This document shows, piece after piece, positions 16,917 through 26,328 of a stretch of DNA of 32,911 bases. The notes below the pieces were generated by a model. That model did not search any database, was not told the DNA's origin, and saw only the letters and a program-made list of their open reading frames with translations. The DNA lies in the NCBI GenBank assembly GCA_023511585.1, contig JAIMBF010000028.1, forward strand, positions 1 through 32,911, in the 5' to 3' direction. The DNA is from Terriglobia bacterium. GTDB lineage: Bacteria; Pseudomonadota; Alphaproteobacteria; Acetobacterales; Acetobacteraceae. Position 1 is the first letter of the stretch. Each line of letters starts with the position of its first letter. Both the position numbers and the translations under genes were made by a program.

Positions 16917-18746
16917 ATGAACCTACGCAACATCGCCATCATCGCCCACGTGGACCACGGCAAGACCACGCTTGTGGACCAATTGCTGCGCCAATCCGGA
17001 GCGCTGCGCGCGCATCAGCAGGTGGCCGAGCGCGCGCTGGATCGCAACGAGCTGGAACGCGAGCGCGGCATCACCATTCTGGCCAAATGCACCAGCGTGG
17101 TTTGGGGCGATGTGCGCATCAACATCGTGGATACCCCCGGACACGCCGATTTCGGCGGCGAGGTGGAGCGTATCCTGAACATGGTCGACGGCGCGCTGGT
17201 TCTGGTGGACGCGGCGGAAGGTGTTTTGCCGCAGACGAAATTCGTGGTGGGCAAGGCTTTGGCGCGCGGGCTTCGGCCGATTGTCGTGATCAACAAGGTG
17301 GACCGCTCTGACGCCCGGCCCGATGAAGTGGCAAGCGAGGTCTTCGATCTCTTCGCCGCTTTGGGCGCCGATGAGGCGCAGCTCGATTTTCCGCTGCTCT
17401 ACGCGTCCGGCCGCCAAGGCTGGGCCGAGACCAGCCTGAACGGCAAGCGGCAGGATTTAAGCGCGTTGTTCGAGCTGGTGGTGCGTGAGGTGCCGCCGCC
17501 CAAGGTCAACCTGGAAGCGCCGTTCGCCATGGTGGCCGCCATTCTGGAATATGACAATTTTTTGGGCCGCATTCTCACCGGGCGCATCGAGCAGGGCCGC
17601 GCGCGAATGAACATGTCGGTGAAAGTGCTGCGTCCGGACGGAAGCGTGGTGGAAACCGCGCGGCTGACAAAGCTGCTTTGCTTCCGCGGGCTTGAGCGCG
17701 TGGCGGTGGAGGAAGCGGAAGCGGGAGATATCATCGCGGTCGCGGGCCTGGAAGAGGCCACCGTACCGGATACGATCGGCGCGGTCGAGCTTGCCGCACC
17801 CATGCCGGCCATTCCCGTCGATCCGCCGACGCTCGTGATGACCTTTCGAATCAATGACGGGCCGCTGGCAGGGCGGGAGGGGACAAAAGTAACCTCGCGC
17901 CAAATTCGCGAACGGCTTTGGCGCGAAGTGGAAGGCAATATCGCGCTCAGGGTCTCCGAAAGCAGCGAAAAAGACGCTTTTGAAGTGGCCGGGCGCGGGG
18001 AATTGCAGCTCGGCGTCTTGATCGAAACGATGCGTCGGGAGGGTTTTGAGCTGACCATCGGCCGCCCGCGCGTGCTCGTGCGGACCAATCCTGAAACCGG
18101 CGAGCGCGAAGAGCCGATGGAAGAGGTTTTGGTGGATGTGGATGAAGCCTATGCCGGCGTCGTTGTGGAGAAGCTTGCGCGCCGTAAGGCGGAGCTCAAA
18201 GACATGCGGCCTTCCGGCGGCGGTAAGCTGAAGCTCTCCTTTCTGATGCCGACTCGCGGATTGATCGGCTACCACAGCGAGTTTTTGACCGACACGCGGG
18301 GAACCGGCGTGATGCATCGGCTTTTTGCCGGCTACGGCCCGTGGAAGGGGGCAATCGAAGGGCGGCGCAACGGGGTATTGATCTCCAACGCCGACGGTCG
18401 GGCCGTTGCCTATGCCCTGTATTATCTGCAAGAGCGCGGAACGCTTTTCATCGGCCCCGGCGAAGTGGTCTATCAAGGAATGATTATCGGCGAATGCGCG
18501 CGCGAGGCGGATCTCGATGTTAACCCCATCAAGGAAAAGAAGCTCACCAACATTCGCGCTGCGGGCAAGGACGACAATCTTCTGCTAACACCGCCGCGGC
18601 GCTTGAGACTCGAGCAAGCCTTGGCCTACGTGCAAGACGATGAACTGGTGGAAGTGACGCCCGAGGCCGTGCGGCTGCGCAAGCTCTATCTGGATCCGCA
18701 TCTGCGCAAACTCGCCGAACGCGAGCGTCAGCGCGCCACGGCGTGA
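16917..18746 (+). CDS. typA: Translational GTPase TypA/BipA
   Basis: Ribosome-associated GTPase of the elongation-factor family, linked in other bacteria to stress and cold adaptation and 50S assembly. Its 609 residues match TypA. GTPase motifs: AHVDHGKTT (10-18), the switch region [27 protein letters not shown], and NKVDR near 125. The domain order then follows EF-G-like domains II, III and V, ending in the TypA-specific C-terminal domain with [31 protein letters not shown] and [15 protein letters not shown]. The start is ATG at 16917; the ribosome-binding site is weak. It is 93 bp after the FUSC gene and is probably transcribed on its own. Confidence 0.97.
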   Translation: MNLRNIAIIAHVDHGKTTLVDQLLRQSGALRAHQQVAERALDRNELERERGITILAKCTSVVWGDVRINIVDTPGHADFGGEVERILNMVDGALVLVDAAEGVLPQTKFVVGKALARGLRPIVVINKVDRSDARPDEVASEVFDLFAALGADEAQLDFPLLYASGRQGWAETSLNGKRQDLSALFELVVREVPPPKVNLEAPFAMVAAILEYDNFLGRILTGRIEQGRARMNMSVKVLRPDGSVVETARLTKLLCFRGLERVAVEEAEAGDIIAVAGLEEATVPDTIGAVELAAPMPAIPVDPPTLVMTFRINDGPLAGREGTKVTSRQIRERLWREVEGNIALRVSESSEKDAFEVAGRGELQLGVLIETMRREGFELTIGRPRVLVRTNPETGEREEPMEEVLVDVDEAYAGVVVEKLARRKAELKDMRPSGGGKLKLSFLMPTRGLIGYHSEFLTDTRGTGVMHRLFAGYGPWKGAIEGRRNGVLISNADGRAVAYALYYLQERGTLFIGPGEVVYQGMIIGECAREADLDVNPIKEKKLTNIRAAGKDDNLLLTPPRRLRLEQALAYVQDDELVEVTPEAVRLRKLYLDPHLRKLAERERQRATA

Positions 18747-18794
18747 CACTTCTGCAACGCGAAGCCGCTGCAATGAGCGTATGATGCCACAGAT

Positions 18795-18812
18795 GTTGCA
18801 GAGTTCTGCAAC
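18795..18812. promoter_or_regulatory. Perfect 18-bp inverted repeat, candidate operator
   Basis: GTTGCAGA-GT-TCTGCAAC (8-2-8) lies in the 166-bp gap between typA and the small exported protein. Its right arm with one more base, TTCTGCAAC, recurs exactly at 18750-18758, 54 bp upstream. Operator function is inferred. A TATGAT at 18864-18869 could be a -10 element but lacks a convincing -35. Confidence 0.4.
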
Positions 18813-18912
18813 CATGGCGTACAAGGCGTCTTGCAAGTTCATAGTCGGGTTTGCCCGTTCGCATATGATGCTTGCGCCTGCCTGGCAGACCTCAAAAGCA
18901 ATGGAGATATGC

Positions 18913-19221
18913 ATGCATAAGACGAGCCGCACGCTGCTTATGGCGGTGGTGGCCTCTGGCCTTCTTCTCACCGGTGGGGTGTCGGTTTTTGCGGCAACCC
19001 CTGCGTCTTCTGGCTCCCTCGTGCTCGCCCAGGGTGGGGCAGCGCAAGGAGCAGCGCAGCCGGGAGAGCAAATGGGCCAGCAGCCGAAGAAGTCTATGAC
19101 GAAGAAACATCGGATGCGCCGGCACAGCACGCGGAAGGGGTCGGCCGCCTCGGCCACGCCTGCGGCGTCGGCCACGCCGGCCACGCCTTCGCCGAATGCG
19201 GGTGGCGCTCCGAAGCAGTAA
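18913..19221 (+). CDS. Small exported basic low-complexity protein
   Basis: No recognised family. The 102-residue protein has a clear signal peptide (HKTSRTLLMAVVASGLLLTG, probable cleavage after VFA near residue 27). The mature part is Ala/Gln/Gly-rich, then a basic patch (PKKSMTKKHRMRRHSTRKG), then an Ala/Thr/Pro tail with repeated SATPA units. Composition resembles exported acid-shock or periplasmic disordered proteins, but I cannot claim homology. ATG at 18913 has GGAG 7 nt upstream; earlier in-frame ATGs lack the signal-peptide context. The gene is followed by a strong terminator and preceded by a palindrome, so it is probably monocistronic and regulated. Confidence 0.72.
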   Translation: MHKTSRTLLMAVVASGLLLTGGVSVFAATPASSGSLVLAQGGAAQGAAQPGEQMGQQPKKSMTKKHRMRRHSTRKGSAASATPAASATPATPSPNAGGAPKQ

Positions 19222-19234
19222 AGTGTTTCAGGGC

Positions 19235-19275
19235 ATCGCCGCTCCTCGGGCCAAGGGGGGCGGCGATTGCTTTTT
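19235..19275 (+). terminator. Rho-independent terminator after the small exported protein
   Basis: ATCGCCGC (19235-19242) pairs with GCGGCGAT (19260-19267), with further CC/GG pairing toward the loop, followed by TTGCTTTTT. It overlaps the most upstream possible TTG start of the permease gene that follows. Confidence 0.75.
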
Positions 19276-19287
19276 GGGCCGCCTGCT

Positions 19288-20562
19288 TTGGTAAAAGCCC
19301 CTAAGTTCGGCGCCCGTCGGCCGTTTTGGCTGATGGCCGCGTTCGGCTTTGCCTGCGGCTTGCCGTTGCCGCTTTCCGGCTTCACGCTGCGCCAGTGGTT
19401 GAGCGAAGGCGGGCTTTCGCTGGGCGCGATCGGTCTTTCCGCGTCCATCGGCCTTGCCTACACCTTGAAGTTTCTCTGGGCGCCGATTCTGGACCAAGTG
19501 CGCCCGCCGGGCATCCTTGCCAGACTCGGGCGCCGACGGGGGTGGCTTGCGGCCATTCAGCCGGGCTTGGCGCTCGCGGCGTTCGGGCTTGCGTTTTCCG
19601 AGCCGCGAATCGCGCCGGCTGTTACGGTTGCTGCGGCCGCGTTACTCGCCTTTCTTTCGGCAAGCCAGGATATTGTGGTGGACGCCTGGCGCATCGAAAT
19701 CTTTCCCGCCGATTTGCAAGGCGCGGCGCTGGCGGCCTATGTCTGGGGTTATCGTGCCGCGCTGCTGGTTTCCGGGGCTCTGGCCATCAAGCTTGCGGAT
19801 TTTTTCGGCTGGCACGGCGCGCTTGCGTTGATGGCCGTGCTTTCCGGCCTTTCGCTTGCCGTGACCCTTGCGGCTCCGGAGCCGCCTCCGCCCAAGGAGC
19901 ATGAGCGCGCAGCCGGACTTGCCGCCCAATTTATGCATGCCGTGGTGGCTCCGTTTCGGGATTTGCTGAGCCGGGAACGGGCGGTTGCGATTCTTGCGTT
20001 TGTGATGCTGTTCAAATTGGGCGAGGCTCTGGCCGGTGTAATGCTGGCGCCGTTTTACCGCGCGCTGGGCTTTGACCGCGGCGCCGTGGCTCTTGCCAAT
20101 GGCCCGATTGCCTTGGTTTCCACGCTCGGCGGGATCACCGCAGGCGGATCGTTGGTCGTTTGGCTCGGCGTGCGGCGCGCGTTGGTCTTGACCGGATTCG
20201 GCCAGATGTTGGCTATGTTCATGTATGTCGTGCTTGCCTATTCGGCCGGCGAGCGACACGTGCTGTTTGCCACATCGCTGACCGAAGCCTTTGCCGAAGG
20301 TCTTGCCGATGCCGCGTTTCTGGCCTTTCTTTCCTCGCTTTGCAGCAGCGCCTATGCGGCGACGCAATATGCCTTGCTATCCTCGTTAGCGGCGGTTGCC
20401 GTGCGCACCCTTGGGGGGCTCTCCGGCTTTCTGGCGCAAGCGCTTGGCTGGAAGGCGTTCTACCTGGTGGCGACTTTCGCCTCTTTGCCGGCGATGTTGG
20501 TCATGGTGGGGATCATTCTGCGCGAACGAAAAGCTACTCTCGTGCCAGCAACCACTCGGTGA
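19288..20562 (+). CDS. ampG: AmpG-like MFS permease (muropeptide transporter family)
   Basis: Inner-membrane transporter of about 424 residues with roughly 12 hydrophobic helices. AmpG-type hallmarks are AAFGFACGLPLPLSGFTLRQWL near the N-terminus, LKFLWAPILDQ, a basic loop RRRGWL, and SASQDIVVDAWRIE. AmpG imports anhydro-muropeptides for cell-wall recycling; some relatives carry siderophores, so the substrate is inferred. The start is uncertain: TTG at 19288 lies after the upstream terminator and gives an AmpG-like leader length. TTG at 19267 is inside the terminator stem but has a G-rich upstream stretch, and ATG at 19333 would shorten helix 1. No ampC or ampR is nearby. The 3' end overlaps the convergent phosphatase by 29 nt. 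Confidence 0.88.
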   Translation: MVKAPKFGARRPFWLMAAFGFACGLPLPLSGFTLRQWLSEGGLSLGAIGLSASIGLAYTLKFLWAPILDQVRPPGILARLGRRRGWLAAIQPGLALAAFGLAFSEPRIAPAVTVAAAALLAFLSASQDIVVDAWRIEIFPADLQGAALAAYVWGYRAALLVSGALAIKLADFFGWHGALALMAVLSGLSLAVTLAAPEPPPPKEHERAAGLAAQFMHAVVAPFRDLLSRERAVAILAFVMLFKLGEALAGVMLAPFYRALGFDRGAVALANGPIALVSTLGGITAGGSLVVWLGVRRALVLTGFGQMLAMFMYVVLAYSAGERHVLFATSLTEAFAEGLADAAFLAFLSSLCSSAYAATQYALLSSLAAVAVRTLGGLSGFLAQALGWKAFYLVATFASLPAMLVMVGIILRERKATLVPATTR

Positions 20563-21235
20563 GCGTGCGCGTTAATCCTCCCGGCTGAAACGCGCGGCGG
20601 AGGGCGTCTTCATCGTATTCCTTCGCAACCCATTCCAAGAACGGAAGGCGGCCCTCGCCGCTTTGCGCGTAAAGATGAAAGAAGGCATCCAGAACGCCGG
20701 TGGCAGAGTTTCGCACATGCAGAAACCGCCAAGAGAGTTGACGGAGCGCGGCCTCGCTGCTGCCGCCGTTGATCAGGATGAACAAACCGGCGGCAAGGCC
20801 TGTGCGATCGGCTCCGGATTTGCAATGAATCAGCGCGGGCTCCGCCATGGTGCGGTAAATTTCCGCCAATCGCAGAATGCGATCGCGATGCGGTGCGCCG
20901 CGGCTTTCAAACGGCGCATAGATGTGAACCACGCCGAGCTTTGCCGCAGCGGCTTCGGAGAGGAGGTTGGTGCCGCTTTGCCGGCCGCTATAGGGACGCT
21001 CTCCGCGCAAATTGATAATCGTGCGGATGCCGTAGCGTCTCACCAACCGCGCAAGGCGCGCCGGCGTGGGATGGTTTGAGCGATAGAGTCTGCCCGGCAC
21101 GACCTCGTGCCAATTATACCAGGCAAAGCGAAAGAAGGCGTGATCCATGAAAATGCTGTCGAACCATGCCGCTGCCTTTTTCAAAGCGGGCAGCGAGAGA
21201 TTCGGCACGGAATGCTCTTTGCTTCCTTCGCTCAC
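20534..21235 (-). CDS. Tyrosine/dual-specificity protein phosphatase family protein
   Basis: A 233-residue phosphatase of the Cys-based tyrosine/dual-specificity superfamily. The P-loop is [14 protein letters not shown] (CX5R, Cys near residue 138). The upstream stretches [33 protein letters not shown] and [19 protein letters not shown] match the bacterial group in which an Asp/Arg-rich strand precedes the P-loop. No signal peptide is present. The substrate is unknown: protein, lipid or nucleotide phosphate are all possible. The start is GTG at 21235, which overlaps the sdhB stop by 4 nt (GTGA), so it is the coupled last gene of the sdh operon. Confidence 0.92.
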   Translation of the reverse strand: MSEGSKEHSVPNLSLPALKKAAAWFDSIFMDHAFFRFAWYNWHEVVPGRLYRSNHPTPARLARLVRRYGIRTIINLRGERPYSGRQSGTNLLSEAAAAKLGVVHIYAPFESRGAPHRDRILRLAEIYRTMAEPALIHCKSGADRTGLAAGLFILINGGSSEAALRQLSWRFLHVRNSATGVLDAFFHLYAQSGEGRLPFLEWVAKEYDEDALRRAFQPGGLTRTLTEWLLARE

Positions 21236-22014
21236 ATTTGTCGCTCAGCCAGGAGCTTTTTGATCTCGGCGATGGCCTTGGCCGGATTGAGCCCTTTCGG
21301 GCACGTTTCGGTGCAATTCATAATGGTGTGGCAGCGGTAGAGTTTGAACGGGTCTTCCAGTGCGTCCAGCCGCTCACCGGTTGCTTCGTCGCGGGAATCC
21401 GCAATCCAACGATAGGCTGCCAGCAACAAAGCCGGGCCGAGGTAGCGATCGCCGTTCCACCAATAGCTCGGGCAGGCGGTGGAACAGCAAAAACAAAGAA
21501 TGCATTCCCACAAACCGTCAAGCTTGGCCCGCTCTTCACGGCTTTGACGGCGTTCGCCATCGGGCGGGGGAGGGGTTTGCGTTTTCAGCCAAGGCTCGAT
21601 GCTCTGCAATTGCGCATAAGGCAGCGAGAGATCCGGCACCAGGTCTTTCACCACCGGCATATGCGGAAGCGGGTAAATGCGGACGGCGCCTTTGATCTCC
21701 TCAATCGGTTTCAGGCAGGCCAGCGTGTTGGTGCCGTCGATATTCATTGCGCAGCTGCCGCAAATCCCTTCGCGGCAAGAACGCCGGAACGTGAGAGTGC
21801 TGTCGATTTCGTTCTTGATTTTGATCAACGCGTCGAGAACCATCGGCCCGCACTGATCGAGATTGATTTCATACGTATCCGTGCGCGGCGGCGCGTTGGC
21901 ATCGGGGTCCCAGCGATAGATTTGAAAAACCTTCACGTTCTTGGCATCTGCCGGGGCTTTGTAAGTTTTGCCTTTGCTTACGCGGCTATTGGCGGGAAGC
22001 GTAAATTTCGCCAT
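21232..22014 (-). CDS. sdhB: Succinate dehydrogenase iron-sulfur subunit
   Basis: Electron-transfer subunit of respiratory complex II; 260 residues. The [2Fe-2S] ligands are in [20 protein letters not shown] followed by LAC; the [4Fe-4S] ligands in [19 protein letters not shown]; the [3Fe-4S] ligands in [17 protein letters not shown]. The start is ATG at 22014; a TTG 15 bases upstream is possible but less likely. It lies 30 nt after sdhA. The stop overlaps the start of the phosphatase gene. Confidence 0.97.
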   Translation of the reverse strand: MAKFTLPANSRVSKGKTYKAPADAKNVKVFQIYRWDPDANAPPRTDTYEINLDQCGPMVLDALIKIKNEIDSTLTFRRSCREGICGSCAMNIDGTNTLACLKPIEEIKGAVRIYPLPHMPVVKDLVPDLSLPYAQLQSIEPWLKTQTPPPPDGERRQSREERAKLDGLWECILCFCCSTACPSYWWNGDRYLGPALLLAAYRWIADSRDEATGERLDALEDPFKLYRCHTIMNCTETCPKGLNPAKAIAEIKKLLAERQM

Positions 22015-22044
22015 GTGCTTAATTCCCAAATAGACGAGCGTCCG

Positions 22045-23856
22045 TTAATAGACGCGCTTGGCGGGCGGAATGACCGAAACCTCGTTGGTGAGCGTGCGCA
22101 GCTTCACCGGTCGATACCCCAATTTTACCTCACCTTTTTCGTTACACCACGATAATGTGTGCTTGAGCCAGTTGGTATCGTCGCGCTCGGGGTAATCATC
22201 GTGCGCATGCGCGCCGCGGCTTTCATGACGTGCCTCGGCGCTGACCATGGTGGTTATGGCGTTGGCCATCAGATTTTGGAGCTCGAGCGCTTCCACAAGA
22301 TCCGAGTTCCAGATCAAACTGTGATCGGAGACCGCGATATCATCCAGACCGTCCCAGAGCTTGTGTAACTTCGCAACGCCCTCCTTAAGACTCTCGCTTT
22401 TGCGGAACACGGCGGCGTGGCGCTGCATCGTGCGCTGCATTTCCAGGCGCAGCGCCGCCACGCGCGTTGAACCGTGTGCATGGCGGGTGCGGTCGAAACG
22501 ATCAAGCGTCTGCTCACCGGCTTTTGGTGGAAGCGGGGGTTGCGCCGCGCCGGGTTTGAGGATTTCGGCGGCGCGTTGCGCGGCCGCACGGCCGAACACG
22601 ACGAGATCGACCAGCGAGTTGGTGCCCAAGCGATTGGCCCCGTGGACCGAAACACATGCGGCTTCGCCTACGGCCATTAAGCCGGGAGCGACCCGATCGG
22701 GATCATCTTGTGTGGGGTTGAGCACTTCCGTGCGATAATTGGTGGGGATCCCGCCCATGTTATAATGCACCGTCGGAAGCACGGGGATCGGCTCTTTGGT
22801 GACATCGACACCGGCGAAAATTTTTGCCGTTTCCGAAATACCGGGCAGGCGTTCGTGCAAAAGATCCGCGCCCAGATGTTCCAGATGCAAAAGCAGGTAA
22901 TCTTTGTGCGGACCGCAGCCGCGCCCTTCGTTGATTTCGATCGTCATCGCGCGCGAGACGACATCGCGTGAGGCGAGGTCTTTGGCCGTGGGCGCGTAAC
23001 GTTCCATGAAGCGTTCGCCCTCGCTGTTGGTAAGATAGCCGCCTTCTCCGCGCGCGCCTTCGGTAATGAGACAGCCGGCAGGATAAATTCCGGTGGGGTG
23101 GAACTGCACAAATTCCATATCCTGCGTGGGCAAGCCGGCGCGCAGGATCATCGCATTGCCGTCACCGGTGCAGATATGTGCGGAAGTGCAAGAGAGATAG
23201 GTGCGGCCGTAGCCGCCGGTCGCCAAGACCACAAGTTGGGCGCGAAACCGATGGATAGTTCCATCCTCGAGGCACCACGCTATCACGCCCCGGCAGGCGC
23301 CTTCATCATCCATGATCAGATCCAAGGCGAAATATTCGACGAAGAATTCCACCTTGTGTTTCAGGCTTTGCTGATAAAGCGTGTGCAGAATGGCATGCCC
23401 CGTACGATCGGCCGCCGCACAGGCCCGCAGCGCGGGGCTTTTGCCGAAATGCTTCATGTGGCCGCCGAACGGGCGCTGATAAATACGCCCGTCTTCGGTG
23501 CGGCTGAACGGCACGCCGAAATGTTCCAGCTCGTAAACGGCCGGGATGGCCTCGCGGCACATATATTCGATGGCGTCCTGATCGCCGAGCCAATCGGATC
23601 CTTTGACCGTATCGTACATGTGCCAGCGCCAGTCGTCTTCGTCCATATTGCCGAGCGCCGCGCCGATGCCGCCTTGCGCCGCGACGGTGTGGCTGCGCGT
23701 CGGGAAGACTTTGCTGATGCAAGCCGTTTTCAATCCGGCAGCACCCATGCCCAAAGTGGCGCGCAAGCCGGATCCGCCGGCTCCCACCACAACCACGTCA
23801 TAGGTATGGTCCACCACCGAATAGGCGCGAGCGGAAGGCAGGGTGATCGCGTTCAT
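22045..23856 (-). CDS. sdhA: Succinate dehydrogenase flavoprotein subunit
   Basis: Catalytic subunit of complex II oxidising succinate to fumarate on covalently bound FAD; 603 residues. The dinucleotide fold is [15 protein letters not shown] at about 22-36. The FAD-linking histidine is H56 in [10 protein letters not shown]. The active-site region shows [21 protein letters not shown] and the C-terminal half has [17 protein letters not shown]. The C-terminus ends [18 protein letters not shown], typical of the alphaproteobacterial and mitochondrial form. ATG at 23856 follows sdhD by 58 nt. Confidence 0.98.
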   Translation of the reverse strand: MNAITLPSARAYSVVDHTYDVVVVGAGGSGLRATLGMGAAGLKTACISKVFPTRSHTVAAQGGIGAALGNMDEDDWRWHMYDTVKGSDWLGDQDAIEYMCREAIPAVYELEHFGVPFSRTEDGRIYQRPFGGHMKHFGKSPALRACAAADRTGHAILHTLYQQSLKHKVEFFVEYFALDLIMDDEGACRGVIAWCLEDGTIHRFRAQLVVLATGGYGRTYLSCTSAHICTGDGNAMILRAGLPTQDMEFVQFHPTGIYPAGCLITEGARGEGGYLTNSEGERFMERYAPTAKDLASRDVVSRAMTIEINEGRGCGPHKDYLLLHLEHLGADLLHERLPGISETAKIFAGVDVTKEPIPVLPTVHYNMGGIPTNYRTEVLNPTQDDPDRVAPGLMAVGEAACVSVHGANRLGTNSLVDLVVFGRAAAQRAAEILKPGAAQPPLPPKAGEQTLDRFDRTRHAHGSTRVAALRLEMQRTMQRHAAVFRKSESLKEGVAKLHKLWDGLDDIAVSDHSLIWNSDLVEALELQNLMANAITTMVSAEARHESRGAHAHDDYPERDDTNWLKHTLSWCNEKGEVKLGYRPVKLRTLTNEVSVIPPAKRVY

Positions 23857-23914
23857 GTTTGATCCGTTCAGAGGTTCGGAAAGTGCACGTTTTGGCGCCG
23901 GTTCACCGTGATGT

Positions 23915-24337
23915 TCACTGTGAGAAAGCGAGTTTCAATGCGGCGATAATGGCGGAAAGCGCGAGCAACAGCGTGATGGCTTTCATCACCAGCAATGTCG
24001 CAAGCTGCGTGAGCTTGTTGTGGACGTAATCCTCGATGATCACTTGCAAGCCCAGCTGCATGTGCTGAAAGCTGGCCAAAATCAGGCAAAGCAACAAAAC
24101 CGCGTTGATGGGGTGCTGCAGCCAGCGCGCAACCTCCGGCTGTCCGGCTCCCAACAAATGCAGCATCGCAACGATAAACCAGAGCGAAAGCGGCACCAAG
24201 GCAACTGCGGTGAGACGCTGCACCCACCAGTGTGTGACGCCGCTATGTGCGGCGCCGAGGCCGCGTGCCAGCGCCAGCGAAGAGCGCATCACGCGTCTGC
24301 TGTGCGTGCCGGATTGGCCGAGGGCGGATTCCGTCAT
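23915..24337 (-). CDS. sdhD: Succinate dehydrogenase membrane anchor subunit
   Basis: Small hydrophobic anchor subunit of complex II, 140 residues. Three transmembrane helices are visible: around [18 protein letters not shown], around [20 protein letters not shown], and the C-terminal [34 protein letters not shown] fits the quinone/haem-side helix of SdhD, with histidines as candidate haem ligands. [12 protein letters not shown] is the usual entry to helix 1. AAGGAA lies 8 nt before ATG 24337, and the gene follows sdhC by 22 nt. Confidence 0.93.
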   Translation of the reverse strand: MTESALGQSGTHSRRVMRSSLALARGLGAAHSGVTHWWVQRLTAVALVPLSLWFIVAMLHLLGAGQPEVARWLQHPINAVLLLCLILASFQHMQLGLQVIIEDYVHNKLTQLATLLVMKAITLLLALSAIIAALKLAFSQ

Positions 24338-24359
24338 CCTCTGCTTTCCTTATCCTTCC

Positions 24360-24791
24360 TTACCAAATCGCAAGACCGACAATCCAGGTCAGCACCGTAA
24401 GCACTGCGGTGGCGATCACCACCATCCAGCCGGAACGATGATATTCGGGCTTTTCAAAACCGCAGCCGAGATCCCACGCCAAATGGCGAATTCCGTTGAG
24501 CAGGTGGAAATAAAGTGCAGCCGTCCAGCCAAACAACAACAGCCAGCCGATGGGCGAGGCAATAAACCCCTGCACCCGCGCAAAGGCAGCCGGCGAGCTC
24601 GCTGCCGCAACCAGCCAAGCCACCAAAAGCAGCGTGCCGGCCGCAAGCGCCATGCCGCTGAAGCGATGCATAATCGAGAGCACCGAGGTGATTTGCGGGC
24701 GATAAACCTGAAGATGGGGGGAAAGCGGCCGACGGACCGGCTTGCCGTCGCTTTGTCGCCCGAGCATGAGCGCTTCGCGGATATCGTCCAT
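24360..24791 (-). CDS. sdhC: Succinate dehydrogenase cytochrome b556 subunit
   Basis: Haem- and quinone-binding anchor subunit of complex II; 143 residues from ATG at 24791, with GGAG 8 nt upstream. The frame stays open about 110 bases further upstream, but that part does not resemble SdhC. Family signatures: RPLSPHLQVYRPQITSVLSI, the quinone-site HRFSG, and the haem-ligand helix HLLNGIRHLAWDLG, with three hydrophobic helices. It is the first gene of the leftward sdhCDAB operon; the promoter should lie in the 258-bp divergent gap shared with the MFS gene. Confidence 0.95.
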   Translation of the reverse strand: MDDIREALMLGRQSDGKPVRRPLSPHLQVYRPQITSVLSIMHRFSGMALAAGTLLLVAWLVAAASSPAAFARVQGFIASPIGWLLLFGWTAALYFHLLNGIRHLAWDLGCGFEKPEYHRSGWMVVIATAVLTVLTWIVGLAIW

Positions 24792-24982
24792 TCCCCTATC
24801 TCCAGAGTTCCGTGTCGGAAGCACGCAGCGAGAAAGGCCGGAGTGTTCCGGAGTGTGCTCGGCATCTCCCGGGGAAACCTCCCGGTCTCCAGCCGGTTTC
24901 ATTTCTTAGACCTCGCTCGGTGCAAGGTCAACGCGACCCTGTTGCGCAGCCGCCGTTGCGGAGCAGATACGCGCCGGAAGCC

Positions 24983-25011
24983 TCTGCAAACGCGCGCGAT
25001 TTTCCTATAAG
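24983..25011 (+). promoter_or_regulatory. Weak candidate promoter of the MFS gene
   Basis: TATAAG (25006-25011) is a reasonable -10 element 39 nt before the MFS start, with TCTGCA (24983-24988) at 17-bp spacing as a poor -35. The rest of the gap (24792-24982) holds a short direct repeat of CCGGAGTGT near 24838-24857 and no clear sdhC promoter. Confidence 0.25.
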
Positions 25012-25049
25012 GTTCTCAATTTCCATCAAGCCTGAGAAGGAGGGCGCAT

Positions 25050-26279
25050 ATGCCTCCGTCTGCCCGCAAGCAGATCATGTTTATCAACGCTGCCCACAGC
25101 ATTACCCACTATAGCCTCCTTATTCTGCCCACCGCGGTCTTGGCGATGGCGAGTCCCAACAGCGCGTTCGGCACGGATTACGGGCGCATTGTCGCGTTGG
25201 CCACAGGGATGTTCGTCTGCTACGGGCTCTTTTCGCTTCCGCAAGGCTGGCTTGCGTTGCGGTTTGGTCGAAAGGCGCTGATGACGGCCTTCTTTTTGGG
25301 CACCGGCATTTCTCTTGCTCTCACCGCTATCGCCCCGACACCGACCGCTCTCGCCGTCGCTCTGGCGGCCGCGGGACTCTTTGCCGCCATCTACCATCCC
25401 ATCGGCACGGCAATGCTGGTCGAGGCTGCGGGCGATCGACCGGGACGCGCGATCGGGATCAACGGGGTTTTCGGCAATTTGGGGGTTGCCCTGGCGCCCG
25501 TGATCACGGCCGGCTTGGCCCAGCAATTCGGCTGGCGCGCGGCTTTTTTGGGTCCGGGTTTGCTGGCCATCGGGCTTGGTCTTGCCTGGATGCGGCTCAA
25601 CGTCGCGGAAACCGGGGCTGCCTTTGCCTCGCGGCCGTTTCCGGCCATTCCGCCGCATTTGGTGCGACGCGCCGTGGCGGTGCTGCTGCTGATCGCGATT
25701 GTTTCCGGGTTGGTGTTCAACGCGTTCACGATTCTTCTGCCGAAACTGATGCAGGAACGCTTGGGGAATGGGCTTTTGCCGTTGGTCGGCTTTTGTGCGT
25801 TCGTGGTCACGCTCTGCGGCGCGGTGACGCAGTTCAGCGTCGGCCGGCTGATCGACCGAACCACGCTCAAGCGCGTGTTTTTGCCGATGAGCGCGGTGCT
25901 GGTGCCGGCCTTGCTCGGGCTTGCGTTCGCGCGCGGCTGGCTTACTTTGGCTCTTTCAGCCTTGGTCGCGGCGGCCGTCTTCGGCCAGGTGACCGTGAAT
26001 GAGACGATGACGGCGCGCTACATTTCCCCGAGTCTCCGGGCGCGGATGTATTCGGTGCGCTTCTTCGTCGGTTTTTTGGGGAGTGCCGCGGCAGCGCCCG
26101 TGGTCGGCTATTTGCATGACCGCACCGGCAATGTCGCAACCACCATGTTGGTGCTCGGAGGGTTCGCGCTGATCACTTTTGCTTGCGCCTTGGCTTTTCC
26201 GGATCGCCGCGAAGAGCTGGAGCCCGCCCTATGGGCCGAGGCCGCAGAGGCTCAGGCGGTTCCGGCGGCGGCCGAGTAG
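25050..26279 (+). CDS. MFS transporter
   Basis: Major facilitator superfamily protein of 409 residues with about 12 transmembrane helices. LFSLPQGWLALRFGRKALM is the MFS motif A-type loop, FAAIYHPIGTAML resembles the fosmidomycin-resistance (Fsr)-like branch, and VGRLIDRTTLKRVFLP is the equivalent loop of the second half. The tail is Ala/Glu-rich and cytoplasmic. ATG at 25050 has GGAGGG just upstream. The substrate is unknown and Fsr similarity is only by recollection of motifs. LolA follows after 49 nt, so they may be co-transcribed. Confidence 0.9.
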   Translation: MPPSARKQIMFINAAHSITHYSLLILPTAVLAMASPNSAFGTDYGRIVALATGMFVCYGLFSLPQGWLALRFGRKALMTAFFLGTGISLALTAIAPTPTALAVALAAAGLFAAIYHPIGTAMLVEAAGDRPGRAIGINGVFGNLGVALAPVITAGLAQQFGWRAAFLGPGLLAIGLGLAWMRLNVAETGAAFASRPFPAIPPHLVRRAVAVLLLIAIVSGLVFNAFTILLPKLMQERLGNGLLPLVGFCAFVVTLCGAVTQFSVGRLIDRTTLKRVFLPMSAVLVPALLGLAFARGWLTLALSALVAAAVFGQVTVNETMTARYISPSLRARMYSVRFFVGFLGSAAAAPVVGYLHDRTGNVATTMLVLGGFALITFACALAFPDRREELEPALWAEAAEAQAVPAAAE

Positions 26280-26328
26280 CGGGGGAGATGTTCATAATTT
26301 TGCCGGAGTTCGAGACGAGACCCCGCTG

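Noticed and set aside
24792-25049. tRNA or small RNA in the sdhC/MFS divergent gap
   Set aside because: No cloverleaf, no conserved T-loop sequence and no terminator; it reads as an ordinary promoter region.
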